This document shows, in pieces, positions 35,040 to 46,829 of a DNA stretch of 64,000 bases; positions within the stretch are counted from its first letter, which is position 1; each line of letters starts with the position of its first letter. Position numbers and translations under genes: made by a program. Source of the DNA: Daphnia pulex (lineage: Eukaryota; Arthropoda; Branchiopoda; Diplostraca; Daphniidae); contig NC_060018.1 of the NCBI RefSeq assembly GCF_021134715.1, positions 6,899,501 through 6,963,500 on the forward strand. The letters are read 5' to 3'. The notes under the pieces are model-generated. The model made no database searches and was not told where the DNA came from. It saw only the letters and a program-made list of their open reading frames with translations.

Positions 35040-37282
35040 TGTCACTCGAGTCACAGCGAGTCCCGGCTAACATTGCAACCAACAGGCTTGAGAGTCAAGA
35101 ACAATTTATTCAATCACAGTCAGCAGAGAAGGGGGGAAAAAGTGTTTCACTTTTTCATAAAATAAAAGGGACAGGGGAGATACGGTGATATTTCATTCAA
35201 CAAAATTTAATTTCCTGTTTTTTTTACTTCCTTATAATTACAGATGCCAACAGTTTTTCAACCTATAAGTAACCTCGATCCAAAAAGGCCCATATGAAAA
35301 TCAAAAAAAGTGCGGGAATGAAACAGACTACTCTACATCCACCACAGGAGTTATCCAGCTAAATTTATTTTAACATTTTTATTGGAATCTTTTAACTCAG
35401 TTTGTCTCCCATCTATTTCCTGTTTTTATTTCTGTTTTGATTCTGACCGTCTGTGCAGCCTATCAGGTTGCCCACGGAAGAAAAAAATCACGACAGAAAG
35501 TAAGTAAAAGAAAGCCATGAGAAAGGGGGAAGCGAATCTGTCAGTGATTAGCCAACATGATCCCGAATGATTATCTCGACAATAAGTCACCGATTTGTCA
35601 ACAAAACTCTTTTCCTCCCTTCCCAGGCGCACCCAAAAGTCCTTTAAGTCTTTTAGTTGATGATTAGTTATGTCCCATACCCACATTAGAAGATATGTAC
35701 TGTTTTTAACGGGTTTGCGAGTTTTGCAGCATTTTTAACTATTGGTAATGTGATTCTAGCTTACATTGGTTTAATCAACAATCTCACTTCAACTATCAAG
35801 AATCGAATTGGAGCAGAATTGGTGAATCCGGCAAGTTAACTGACGCCAATCGTTCGAAATCCAACGATTTTGTGAAAGCTCTGCGGGAATCATTAGAACC
35901 CCGATTCCTTCTATAGGACTGTTCGACATCTTTTTTTAAATTTGTTTCCATAGCGGTAAAGCAGCCAGCAGTTGAAAGTCAAATCCTTCTGCTACAAGAG
36001 CCCGCCTCGCTTTGTCTGAGGTCATCTGACATTTGAAAATTGGTCCGAAAAAGCACAAAATAAACAACAAAACGAATGAGAAAGATAAAGTAATACCAAG
36101 ATAGACTTCATAGGGGTGGCAAGTAGAAGATTGTGTCTTTCACATTCAAATCCAAAAATTTAACATCAGCATGAACTTGCATGAAATTTCTGGCCATTAT
36201 CTCCAATGTAGCCTACTTTCGATTTGATGTTTTAGGGTATGAAGTAAAGGTATCTCAAATTGAAATATTCGATCGCAACAAGTAGATCATATTCTGATAT
36301 TACGCGTTTGATGCTGGATTCTCTCGTTAACCAGAAAATCTGTCCAGAACTCAAAATAGCTAGTTTTTCTCATCTTGGAAAGAAGAACAAAGTATTCTTT
36401 ACTTTTGGGGAATCGGAGAAATTACTTGTAATGTCTTGAACCCAGATAGCACATTGCAGTCCCAGAGACGTCCCAAATACGTCCCTTTGAGACGTCTGAG
36501 AAGTGTGCTTCATTACCTTTCACAATTATTTATGTCTCGTTCAAGAACAAGATAGAGAAATCATTTGATATTTTTTATTAATGGAATCACTTTAAACTCA
36601 CTGTATCCAGATATGTAAAATCTTAGAGGGATAATTATAAATTCCAATGTTTTTAGTTAACAGCGTGATCCTCTGTAACTAAAAAAGGCACGACATCTGA
36701 CAGTTGATATTTTATTCCTTTTACCATTTGTTTTATTCCTTTTAATTCACTTTAGATTACAGTAAAATTCACAAAGAAAATCATCATCTGAATTTCTCCT
36801 TTTTTTCTGAGGAAGGGTAAATATATCTTACAACGGGTAAATATCTCATCTATATGATACTAAGGCGATATTTTCCGTCCTCCTACGAAAACAAGAAAAG
36901 GTGAACATGCGACAACACCCTGAGATTGAATAGAAAGGTGAAAATTGTACAAAATATTAAAATCCAATTGTTTTAGAAATTCGATTGGAGCAAGGTTCGT
37001 ATCACGCTGAAGTCGCATAAGATCTTACGAAAAATGCACTGCAATACCATTCAGCACGATGTTATCCATTTAGCACGATAATATCCATTTAAATGCAAAG
37101 TTGATGGTTGTGCTAATGGACAGCAGGATGGGGTGCGATACGAAAGGACCGAGGGTCAAATTTCCATATGAACTCCATGAAGAATTTCCTGATGAAGATG
37201 AAATTTTCCTTGCTAACCATTCATTCTTCATCAAAATGAAACGCGTAGACTAATATTTTTCTTGTGTTAATTAATAATAATA
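35040..37282. other. Unassigned A+T-rich sequence
   Basis: No gene is supported. A minus-strand frame of 86 codons at 35686-35426 has no recognisable domain. Confidence 0.35.
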
Positions 37283-37475
37283 TATGTTTTTATATTAAAT
37301 TGACGGAAGGTATACTAAAAAACACACTTTTCTCCCATTTTAGATTTATTTTGCGCTTTCCCATTATCTTCTTCTCTTCCGTTTTCTCTTTCAACTTTCC
37401 CACCAGAACGAGCAAAATTAGACGAACAAAAAGCTTCCTCAGCTATACCTTCCGTCAATTTAAAATAAAAACATA
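37283..37475. mobile_element. MITE-like element with 32 bp terminal inverted repeats
   Basis: Left arm 37283-37314 (TATGTTTTTATATTAAATTG, then ACGGAAGGTATA) is the reverse complement of 37444-37475 with one mismatch. The roughly 130 bp interior is pyrimidine-rich. I see no clear target duplication and no coding capacity. Confidence 0.55.
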
Positions 37476-38093
37476 CAGAGCAATATGCCTGCTCAAGAAA
37501 ATAACATGCATTACTGTAGAATGTGTTAAGGAAAAATTTACCCATAGTGATGTTGGGTATAGCAATTTCAATGAAATAATGTTCATGTACGATACAAGCC
37601 ATAATGGTTTATCCCATAGAGGATAGAGCTACTTTAGAATCCCTGCGTTTTGAAGGTGTTATTACTGTGGACATTGATTATTTCAAAGTTTGCACTTAAG
37701 GAAAACAAGCCATTGCATTAAATAAATGTACGTTGTTCAAGTTATGTGTAAAACTTGTTCAAATGAATAAAACTTTGAAAACATCTTTAAATGTGGTCTT
37801 CCAAGCATCACAACGTAAGTGAAAAACACCAAGTCCCTTAAAAAAAACTTGTGTTGGGTGTACATTGACCATTCGCAGAATCGACTTGGACTAATAATTT
37901 ATTTAGTTTCAATGTATGCCCGCTAGACTGTATCCCTACAACTGGTTCAACTGGAAAACAGTCCAGTCTAAACAATCTGGTAGAAAAGCGTGTTTTGGAA
38001 ATCAATAACATTTACGATTGCACCTTGCTAGAGAGATCATTTACGAGAAAAAAGAACAAAAAAATACGTGACAAATATATGGAATAGTACTGT

Positions 38094-38486
38094 CACGGGT
38101 AAATCGGCCGGACTTCTCGTTACACACAGATACACACACACAGATAATGAAAGGCACTAAATTGCTGGCCCACGATACCGGCTCAGATAAACTTGGTGGC
38201 TTTCGCCATTAGCTCTACACTAATTACACTACAACAATATACCAATGGTGCCCCTTATTTAAAACTAACACACAGACGCACACTTACACACTAACACGAC
38301 TAACACACAGGGAAATGCAAAAAAAAGGACGGAGCGATAGATCACACTACCAGTTGATGCAAAAAGTGTTCGAGGCCTGTAAAAGAAGTAGGTATAATTT
38401 GAGCCTTCGATGGAGTCACGTCGACGCAAGACGATCCAGCGCTTACGTAAGAAGCAATATCATTAACCAACAAAACAGAACGTGAT
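38094..38486. mobile_element. LTR-like repeat 1 (TGTCACGGG start), diverged
   Basis: Begins TGTCACGGGTAAATCGG and ends near gaacgtgata. The interior shares gctctacactaattacact and CA/AC-rich tracts with 39239-39619. Ends of the form TG...CA and the 380-390 bp length suggest solo LTRs of a Gypsy-type family (inference). Confidence 0.4.
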
Positions 38487-39238
38487 AAAACTCTATGCTG
38501 CTCTTAAAAAAAACTGCGCTTACAATCTGGAAATCAAGAAAAACAAATTAGAACAACACGGTATAGAGTGGTTGACACTGCTCCTATATTGCGCCAAAGT
38601 AATTAACTGTTTACTGGGGGTGGGGCAGATGTAGAAAATTGAAGTTTCTATAGATTCCAACAGATTTTTCCGCTTCAACGTGGAAACTGAGAGTAGCACT
38701 TGCTAGCATCAGTAGAGGTAAGCTGAAGCAGGGAAATTAGAAACAGCATTTCTTTTTTGGATTCTTCAGCGAAATGACGAATTTTCACACGAAGGTACTG
38801 TTCGGTGTAATATTTGGAGTATTATTCGACACAGAAGTTATAAGATTCCTAATACCACATAAGTTCAAATGCCTCGCGTTCCTTGGTCTCTTCGATGCAT
38901 TCTGTTCCCTTATTTTAGAAATTATTCCTATCAAAAGAAAATAAATTAAATTTTTTTATTACATTTTTTACTTGATAATTATCATTACTTTGGACGTCTT
39001 GGATGGTTTTCTCGCTGACATATGCCTTTAAAATTGTCGTCAATTTTTTATTAGTAGATGCATTTGGTTTCGTTCGTGGAATCCGATAACAAAAAATTGG
39101 GAAGCAATGGTGGTGATGCAAGCTCTTCCTCAATCAAGTAAAAAGAAATCCAGAATGGTGGAAATGAATAGTGCTTTAAGAAGTAAAGTTGCGCATACAT
39201 CATTAAAACACTATTTAACACAAAGTACTACTAACGAT

Positions 39239-39619
39239 TTTGTCACGGGTCACTTGTTGTCTAGAACGCAACCAATAAAAGGCATCAAATCTCTGGCCAA
39301 CGACACCGCCACAATCAATCAGGTGGCTTTCACCTTGGCCCTACACTAATTACACTTAGCCTAAACCAATGATTCCCCTAGTACATGGGTCTAACACTAA
39401 CACACACACTCGCACACAAGCTCACCAACACGGCTTACACACAACCAACACATGGGGAACAAATCCAACTCAGACAGGAGAGTAAATGCGACCGTCCGGC
39501 GCAACAAGTAGTCAAGATCTGCTATGGAAAAAAGGTTACAACTAGGAACTCAGGTCGATCGGAAGCCATCAAGCGCTCACTTAAGGAACAAAAGCATTAG
39601 GAAACAGACGGAACGTGAC
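39239..39619. mobile_element. LTR-like repeat 2 (TGTCACGGG ... ACGTGACA)
   Basis: Begins TGTCACGGGTCACTTG and ends GGAACGTGACA. It is related to 38094-38486 but too diverged to be the LTR pair of one young element. I cannot see a convincing target duplication. Confidence 0.4.
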
Positions 39620-39849
39620 AACATTTTCTGCTTATTGCTGTTATCGTTGGGACATGATGTGTAAAATTCGAAATTCTTTGTGAAAGAGATTTCTACTGAC
39701 AGGTATGACATCCAATATAATTTGTTACTTGCATACAACATAGTTGCCTAACACTTTACTCCAACAAAATTCGAAATTACAAGGCAGAAAAGTTACTCTA
39801 ATTTTGAACATTTGGGGTTGATTGATGGAAGAAATGGAAAAAACGTCTA

Positions 39850-41380
39850 GAAGAAGACATTTTTCCTAGTTACCTTTTCAAACTGGATTCACCATATTAT
39901 GTACTCCCAATAAAACCCAACCTACAGACAGCAAATTTATTCTACATCACAAGAATAAGCAACCCTTGGAGTTTAATAGAACATGCTTTGGGTCCAGCAC
40001 TACATGAAAAAGCTATAATCGAAATTGAGTATGTTAAGAATGATAAAATATAGATATTTAATAATAATTTTCTTAATTTTCTTCTTAAAAAAAAGGAAGA
40101 CTTTAAAGATGACATTCAACATGAAAAATTGGGGTTTATTTCAATCTGGTTGCTCTCAATTGGTTGGATTCCAAGATGCTACAACACCAGCTTTTCAGTT
40201 TAAAGGAACGAAAGTAAAACAACACATGTCCTATGCTTCAATGTTGTTGAAACTCCAAATAATTAGAGCACTAGAAGAAGACAAAAATGGATTTCTCTTT
40301 TTTGGTATTCGATCACGAAGATCAATTACCATGCAAACCTGTGGATTTAGTAAGTTTCTTTTTTGTAAAAAACAAATAATTACTTTTTTCTAAAGGAATT
40401 TCTATTAAATTTTCTCAAGAAGATTGGGGTTGATTTGAAAAATTTTATTTTCCTAAGAATTGAACTAAAAGATCCCAAATTTAATTACAAATTTGACGGC
40501 AATCAACTTCCTGCAGCACTTTATAGTAAAATTAATCCCTATGAAGGAGACACTGTACTACACAAATTCTTACTGATTCTTGCAAAAAGTAAGCAGATTT
40601 CACGTTGTAGTTAAATCAAATTTATCCAACATAAATGAAAAATTTTAAAATGTGAATTTAGGCTATAAAGCGAGAGTGGAGAGGGTTGGAATCAACAGAA
40701 ATTTTGTTCCAAAATCCTTACGTCACTTACCAAGGGTCGAAGAGAATGTATTGGACTTGACATTTGAATGTCCTTTTTGTGCATGTTTTACAACTGAAGT
40801 TGCATTAGATAATCACATTACTAACGATATTGTAAGTTCAAATTTTAAAAAAAATTTTGAGTTTTGTTCGCTAAATTTATTCGTAATTAGGTTCTGGTGT
40901 AGTGCATGAAATTTTACTTTTGAAAGGTGAATCTAATTCGAGTGAGAAACGGTAAGGATCCCGATTATCCCACTAATTTATCGAAAGCAGTCAATACCGT
41001 TAAAGAAGGAAAGAAACCTACTGAAGCTGCTGATTTGTTCAGAATTTCAGCAATAGCGTTAGATACCGAGGTAATATACAAATACAACAATCAAGAATAT
41101 TGATGTAACACAATTGATTTTTTTTTCATTGATATTTAAAAGCTCCGTAGGCTGAAAGTGTTTGCTAAAAACAATTTGTCAAAGGAGAAATCTGTGAAAC
41201 AAGCTCTAAAGGAAGTAATAGAAAATGGTGAATCAGTTATAAGAGCAGCGGTGAATTATAACATTGAACGAACAGCATTACTTAGAAAGGTAATTATAGT
41301 TATTAATTTATTCTTCAACATAATGTCTAACGAAACTTTTCCAATCACAGGTGCAATTACATCGAGTTTTTAAAAAATAG
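39850..41380 (+). pseudogene. Copy C, psq-type HTH gene of the dispersed family (best preserved)
   Basis: Plus strand. Exons: about 39850-40028 (LFKLDSPYYVLPIKPNL, SNPWSLIEHALGPAL), about 40090-40349, 40396-40588, 40662-40831, 40927-41070, 41143-41289 and 41351-41380 ending HRVFKK and TAG. From the second exon the GT/AG junction phases close exactly. Content includes MSYASMLLKLQIIRALEEDK, INPYEGDTVLHKFLLILAKS, a Cys-rich segment LTFECPFCACFTTEVALDNH (C-x2-C with a following His), HTH unit 1 (VKEGKKPTEAADLFRIS) and HTH unit 2 (KEVIENGESVIRAAVNYNI). The HTH units resemble Pipsqueak motifs. The one lesion found is an extra T in the TTTTTT run near 40300 compared with copy A; the start of the second exon is uncertain. 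The function is unknown to me; DNA binding is inferred from the HTH units. Confidence 0.6.
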
Positions 41381-41740
41381 ACATGGTGTAAGTCATGATA
41401 TAGGGGGACCATGAAATACATCAACAAAAACAGATGGTCATTGACATCAACAAGTTCTAGTTTGTTGGTCTTCTAAAACCAATGTGTCAATCACCGAGAA
41501 GACGAGGAGAGAACGAGAAACGACGTTGAAAGCAGACGGAAGATATTTCTTATAGTTCATTTAAATTGTGTTGTATGTGACACTTTGGCTAGATAATTTT
41601 TAAAAATTGCGTTGTCAGAGCACTTTTTTTGTTGTGTTTGTGTTTGTGCGGTATTCGAAGAGAGGAAAGGTAGAATTTTGAGAAAATTTAAAGAGTTCAT
41701 CCTGGCTTCATCCACCAGTCAGCCCAACTTTTTGCTGCAA

Positions 41741-41966
41741 CAGTGGTGGCAACCTAGTTAGTAATTACTACCTAGTTTTCGACAAATACAGATAGGAGTG
41801 GCTCTTTTCTATTAAAAAAACACCCCCTTTTACTCCTCTTTTGTTATGTTTGACCAAATTGAAGTATACTTTTAAAATAAAAGTACTTTTAAGGGGGAGG
41901 CTACTCAAAAGAAAAATGCCGCTGCTACCTTAATTTGTCGAAAACTAGGTAACTAGGTTGCCACCA
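41741..41966. mobile_element. 226 bp MITE nested in the tail of copy C
   Basis: Ends TGGTGGCAACCTAGTT and its reverse complement. Inverted homology extends about 34 bp (to CCTAGTTTTCGACAAAT) if a 10 bp insertion in the left arm is allowed. The paralogous site at 9320-9345 reads gctgcaatccattc without it, so the insertion is directly shown. No clean target duplication is visible, and three extra bases (cag) precede the left end. Confidence 0.7.
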
Positions 41967-42416
41967 TCCATTCTGCATTGTTCACAGACGCTTTTTCTTG
42001 ATTTAGCCCTATGGCTTTTAGAAGAAACTGTTGATATTCTTTTTCAGAAAATGGGTGTTCTCCTTTGAGAAGTTTAAATGCAAAGGTGACGTCACTTGCG
42101 CTTACCAAATCTGGTATTTTGTATGCAATTAAAAAAATATAGGTCTTTAAACATCACGAAAAATACCAACAGCCACTTTTCTGGCGTTCGTTAAAAATTT
42201 ACTATGCATCCTCTTACAGTCTTATTCCTGATGCAATACCAAGAATGGCAGTTGATTCATCACTCTGTGGAACTCTGAAATTAACAACTCATGTGGCAAC
42301 TAACTTGTCATGATCGAAAGAGAAGATGCATGTTGGCCACAATTTCAAAAATTTTCCACCGAACGCATTTTTATAAGCTTACTGAGTCAGCCTATTCATC
42401 AGACATCTGGCAACCA

Positions 42417-42652
42417 TTTCAAAATGATTGCAATTATGGTTGTAGGTTGCATTATATTTCAGTTATAATGAAACGATGCTCATCCGGGATAGGTAGCATC
42501 GTCTTCAATAAAGTCAGCTTGACTTTTATGGCAACTAATTACCGTCTCAAAATGATTGCAATTATGGTTGTAGGTTGCATTATATTTAGGTGATAATGAA
42601 ACGATGCTCATCCGGGTAGGTAACATCGTCTTCAATAAAGTCAGCTTGACTC
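42417..42652. repeat. Tandem duplication, two units of about 130 bp
   Basis: The unit tcaaaatgattgcaattatgg ... gtcagcttgact occurs twice, ending at 42534 and 42652, with few differences. No coding meaning was found. Confidence 0.75.
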
Positions 42653-43324
42653 ATCAGTTGGACCAAACGAAGAGTAAAATACTGAATATTCCAAAGATTT
42701 CCAAAAATTCGTGGAACCTTTTGACATGCAAATACGACAAATTATAAACACTAAACGGTGGAAAATAATGCATCCTCACACACGGTGAGCACATCTTCAT
42801 AACGGCTTTATTACTAAGAGTTTACGGATGTAATGAATTGGAACGGGTAGGCCAGGTTGCTGTTTGTCGCTCAATCGTCAACTTAAAGATTAATTAAAAG
42901 GGACATAGTCTGTATTAATAGGCCGGACCGTTTTTTTTTTTATTTGATTAAGTCTTTCGGGTCAAAAGATAATTTAGGATATAAATAATGTATTACGAGT
43001 TTTCAATAAAATCTGACACATCATTTTCCCCCGGGAGTGATTTTTATAGCTCAAAAACCTTCTTTTTTCTTACTAGTAACCATTTAAGGCTAAGTTACTT
43101 TTTTCAGTTTTCCATTAAAAGTCGTTGAAACTTTTAACTTTTAACTTAAAAGTTGTGGAAATTAGATGGATTATGAAATGTCAGTGTTTGACTAAGATCT
43201 TCCTCCAATCTTTCGTTGCTTCGTTGGCCAGCTCCCAATTGGTAGCATGACCAATTCATCTGTAAAATTTGAAGCAATTAATTTTAATAATTTGCTTTAA
43301 TTTGATGGTTAGGAAAAAATTACC

Positions 43325-43634
43325 AAAAGGGAGGGATCGTTCAATAATATTTTCCTTTAGAGTCTGTTGCTGAAATCTCTAATGCTGAAGTACAGTTGTC
43401 GATACTTAGTCTTGCACCTTGGGCAATCCAGAAAGGTGCACGAGAAAATAGAGTGCTCAAATTCCATGGCAAGTTGATTACTTTCCACTGCAGTGTGGAC
43501 TTGAAGAGAAACATCACTGGCGCTTCTGTCCCACAATGCTTTACTGAGAGTCTCTCTCACTTTTATACGAGTTGGGTCAAGACAATTGTGCCCATTCACA
43601 CTAAAGGAAGCGTAAAGATCAACATGGCCTTCTA
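43325..43634 (-). pseudogene. Copy C, TFS2M exon, inverted relative to its other exons
   Basis: Minus strand, nearly identical to copy A 11891-11582: NGHNCLDPTRIKVRETLSKA, MEFEHSIFSCTF, KTKYRQLYFSIRDFSNRL. The Tyr codon after NRL is TAA here and two extra bases follow, so the frame is broken. The following half-exon is at 43195-43262 and keeps the one-base shift of copy A. The downstream exons of this gene copy lie on the opposite strand at 43840-44405. Confidence 0.65.
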
Positions 43635-43839
43635 GAAAAGTAATAAGAATGCGTAATCAGATGAGTTTCTCTCACTTTTTAAGAGAAATCATTGGAAATC
43701 CAAATGATCATATTGTCACGCATCAAACGCATGACCGGACGCTGAAACCAGAGGATAAGGAGCGGACGGAGTAAAGTCCGTCGAACTGCAAGTGGATCGG
43801 AAGGAGATGGCTTTGATTTCCCGAAAAGGTCTAGAAAAA

Positions 43840-44405
43840 AGCATTTTGGAGTAAATCGACGATTTTTGATCTCCACTTTGCACGAATTTGAAGTCGTAGC
43901 GACTACATTTAAGGTAAACTACTTCAGCTTATTCATTGATAAGTCCAATTTATTACCAATGTTTAAATTTTTTTCCGAATTTTAATAGATATTAATGCGC
44001 GAAGTTAATTTACTTTCTGGATCAGCGCCTGAGCTACAGCATAATTCGATTTTAATCCAAACTGAGTTTCAGCGCATTGTTATTGATGGGATAGGCGATC
44101 CTGTCGTCCTTCAAAAACTACTTAAATTGCGATGGGTTATCGCTGGAGACCTCATTGACAGTCACGTGAAGCTACACTCGCACTTGCGAGCCCTATGACT
44201 TTTGACGAAAAAGAGGTATATATGTTTCCTTATTCGGTAATCAGTTCGAGATTTTCGTTCATAAATTAATTCATTATCATTTTTATTTGTTTGTTGTTTT
44301 AGTTTTAAGATATTTGGATAAATATCAAAGACGGAGAAGCCAAAGCTCGCGTTGATCTTCTCATGCAAATTTTACAATTAGGTGTTTCAGCACCCCCTCC
44401 CGCTT
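43840..44405 (+). pseudogene. Copy C, C-terminal exons of the TFS2M-family gene
   Basis: The plus strand carries FLISTLHEFEVVATTFK (about 43861-43912), then MREVNLLSGSAPELQHNSIL through KLRWVIAGDLIDSHVKL (43995-44198), and the last exon with DGEAKARVDLLMQILQLGV and SAPPPA, stop at about 44405. These match copies A and B on the other strand. The exon at 43995 is cleaner than in A or B (it keeps WVIAGDLIDSHVKL, which is shifted in A and B). A short deletion after LRAL (about 44198) breaks it before the donor. Confidence 0.6.
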
Positions 44406-44476
44406 AGTCTGGTCTCGATTATGAGTAACGGTAATGGCCAAATGGCAAACAAGCAAATTTTTTTATTTTTAACTTA

Positions 44477-45342
44477 GGGGAGACTGGAGTAAAACGGGAC
44501 ACCGGGTCAAAAGGGACAGTGGGGGGGAAAATAGTAGATGTTCATAAAACTGTAAAAATTTTTAGTATGTTATGTAAATCTGTATAATCTAATTTGGCAT
44601 GAAATTTGGTTGGTTTTTGTCAATAACTGCATGAGTTATTGACAAAACAAAAAAAAAGGGTTTTTTTTAGAAATTTTTGTCTCCGCCATTTTATGTTTGA
44701 AGAAACAAATAAACGCTAATGGCATGTAAATTTAATATGGAAATGAAGCTGATTCATTTCTTGATCGTTTAAAACAGAAATTATAATTTTAGATCGATTA
44801 GTTTAGACAGTATGAACTTTAAAAAAAAAGTGTCTAAACCGGGAAATCGGGACAGCTGTTTTTGGCTAATTTGGGACAGTTACGGACCAATCAGCGTACA
44901 GCATTTTTAAGAGGCTCGATTTCGTTACCTAGCAACGCAGGATGTCCTACTGCTCCATAAGGGTTTTTGTATTTATAAGAAAAAAGGTTCATTAACACAA
45001 TATTCAATTTGAAACATTTATAAACTCAAAGAGTATATGCAGTGGAACACTTTTTCAATTTTTTTTAATTTTATTGATGAATTTTAAGGCGAAAACGGAA
45101 GACGTCCCTCATCACCCACCCCAGTGTCCTCAATTACCCCCCAAAATAGGCCCCTCCCACAAATCTGAGGAAACTTTAAAGGTATTTTATGGGGAAATGG
45201 TTCATTATAAAATTATATAAAAAATATGGGGGGTTCATTACAATATGGAATACATAAAAACAAAATTTTAAAGAAATTCAATAATTAGTTTGGGAGATAT
45301 AGGGGGGAAACAAAAACCGTCCCGTTTTACTCCAGTCTCCCC
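44477..45342. mobile_element. 866 bp MITE with TA target duplication
   Basis: The terminal inverted repeats GGGGAGACTGGAGTAAAACG and the reverse complement at the right end extend 24 bp. TA flanks both ends (44475-44476 and 45343-45344). The paralogous site in copy A (complement of about 10000-10012, aactTActcccagag) lacks the element, giving a clean empty-site proof. TA duplication is typical of Tc1/mariner-type elements. No transposase frame is present. A truncated second copy is at 12700-12949. Confidence 0.85.
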
Positions 45343-45793
45343 TACTCCCAGAGTGGCATTTTAAGTAGCAAATTTTTTAATTGATGTTATAAATTTAACG
45401 TAACTTAAACTTAGGGAATAATTTACTTTACTGTTGATTCCCTTATTTTTCCCCGGATAAGATTGTTGTATTTGTTTGGCTTCTGAACTTCTTTGCACTT
45501 GACCAAATCCCAGAATTGTCATTTGTAAAAAGTTAAATTCGACTGTTGCTATGTTAAATGAAATCAAAATGTGTCAAGAAAATTGTTCCTGCTAGCTTAT
45601 AATTTTGCAACACCTGCTCTCTCGCTCCTCCTTCCGTCAACTTCAAAAACAAAAAAACCTATAACTGGAAATTTATCCCAAAAATGCGACACGGAACTAT
45701 GACGGAAGATCCCCTTAAAACACAAACAAGATAACAACAAATTCTGAAAGAAAAATGTCAAAAAGTTTCGAAGCGCCTCTAGCGGGTGTCTTT

Positions 45794-45903
45794 TTATTAC
45801 TTATTTTTGTTTATTCTAGTTTAATGAATTTTCAAATTCATTTTTAGTATTTTAAAATTCATATTTAATATTTTAAAATAGAATAAACAAAAATAAGTAA
45901 TAA
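45794..45903. mobile_element. Second copy of the 110 bp hairpin element
   Basis: Same length and same 24 bp inverted ends as 9441-9550, with the interior in reversed orientation, as expected because the host repeat copy C is inverted relative to copy A. Confidence 0.65.
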
Positions 45904-46829
45904 AAAAAACATTTGAATTGATTTTTGGCGCAAATTTCAAAAAATTGTGATTTTCAATCACAAATTAAACATATAAAAAATTGCCTAATCTAAATGAATT
46001 AGGTTTTAAAGGATAGGAAATGAAATAAAGCTTATATGAAATCAATTTCTGGCCTCATTGATTAATAATTTTATATGATTAAGAACGAAAAACCCCTATA
46101 TTTACTATACCCCCGAGAGGGGATAAGCCCCCAACACTAGCGTGTTTGGAGTTTGGACATTAAGATTCAGAGCCAGTGGCCGGAGACTTTCAGGCCCTGG
46201 CCTGATTGTCGAGGCCTCGAGGGTGTAGTCGCCAATTGAAATTGATTGGTTCAACGAATTGTTGACTCGTCAAAGCCTTAGGCCCTTAGCTACCTAAAGA
46301 AAAATTCGTCATCGTGAAATATACAAACGAAATCATGGATATACTGTATTAGGTATTAGCAGAATCGAACACAAGCATCGATATTTTATAAACTATACAA
46401 GATCAAATATAACGTGGAAACTACAGTAGACTTGAAACTCTCAATGCTTTTCATTTTATAACGAAATATATTTTTGTATTGGTTTACTTACGCATTAATA
46501 GGCAAACGATAGATTACCAAATCATTTCCAAACTAAATATTCGAAAAGGGCCTATACTATATTGAGATACAACTTTGTTTCGTGCAACCAGCAGAAAAGA
46601 AAGGACGCCGACGCCGTGCTATCTCAACTGTCTTATTCAGCGATATGGCAGAAAGAATTTTACCCACGAAGCCCATCTCATATAGTCACAGAATAATACA
46701 AAAGGCCAACGTGTTACATGAGAATTTGGCTCCAATGATTTGACCACAACTGGTCGAAGTCGCACTTTCAGTGGTTTCCAAGGTAACCATCAGTTTATCA
46801 GCCTGTAAACTATTTTCAATATTATCTTG
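45904..46829. other. Spacer and presumed 3' UTR side of Hyperkinetic
   Basis: No gene or defined repeat is seen. The right part should hold the 3' UTR of the minus-strand gene that stops at 46830. Confidence 0.4.
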
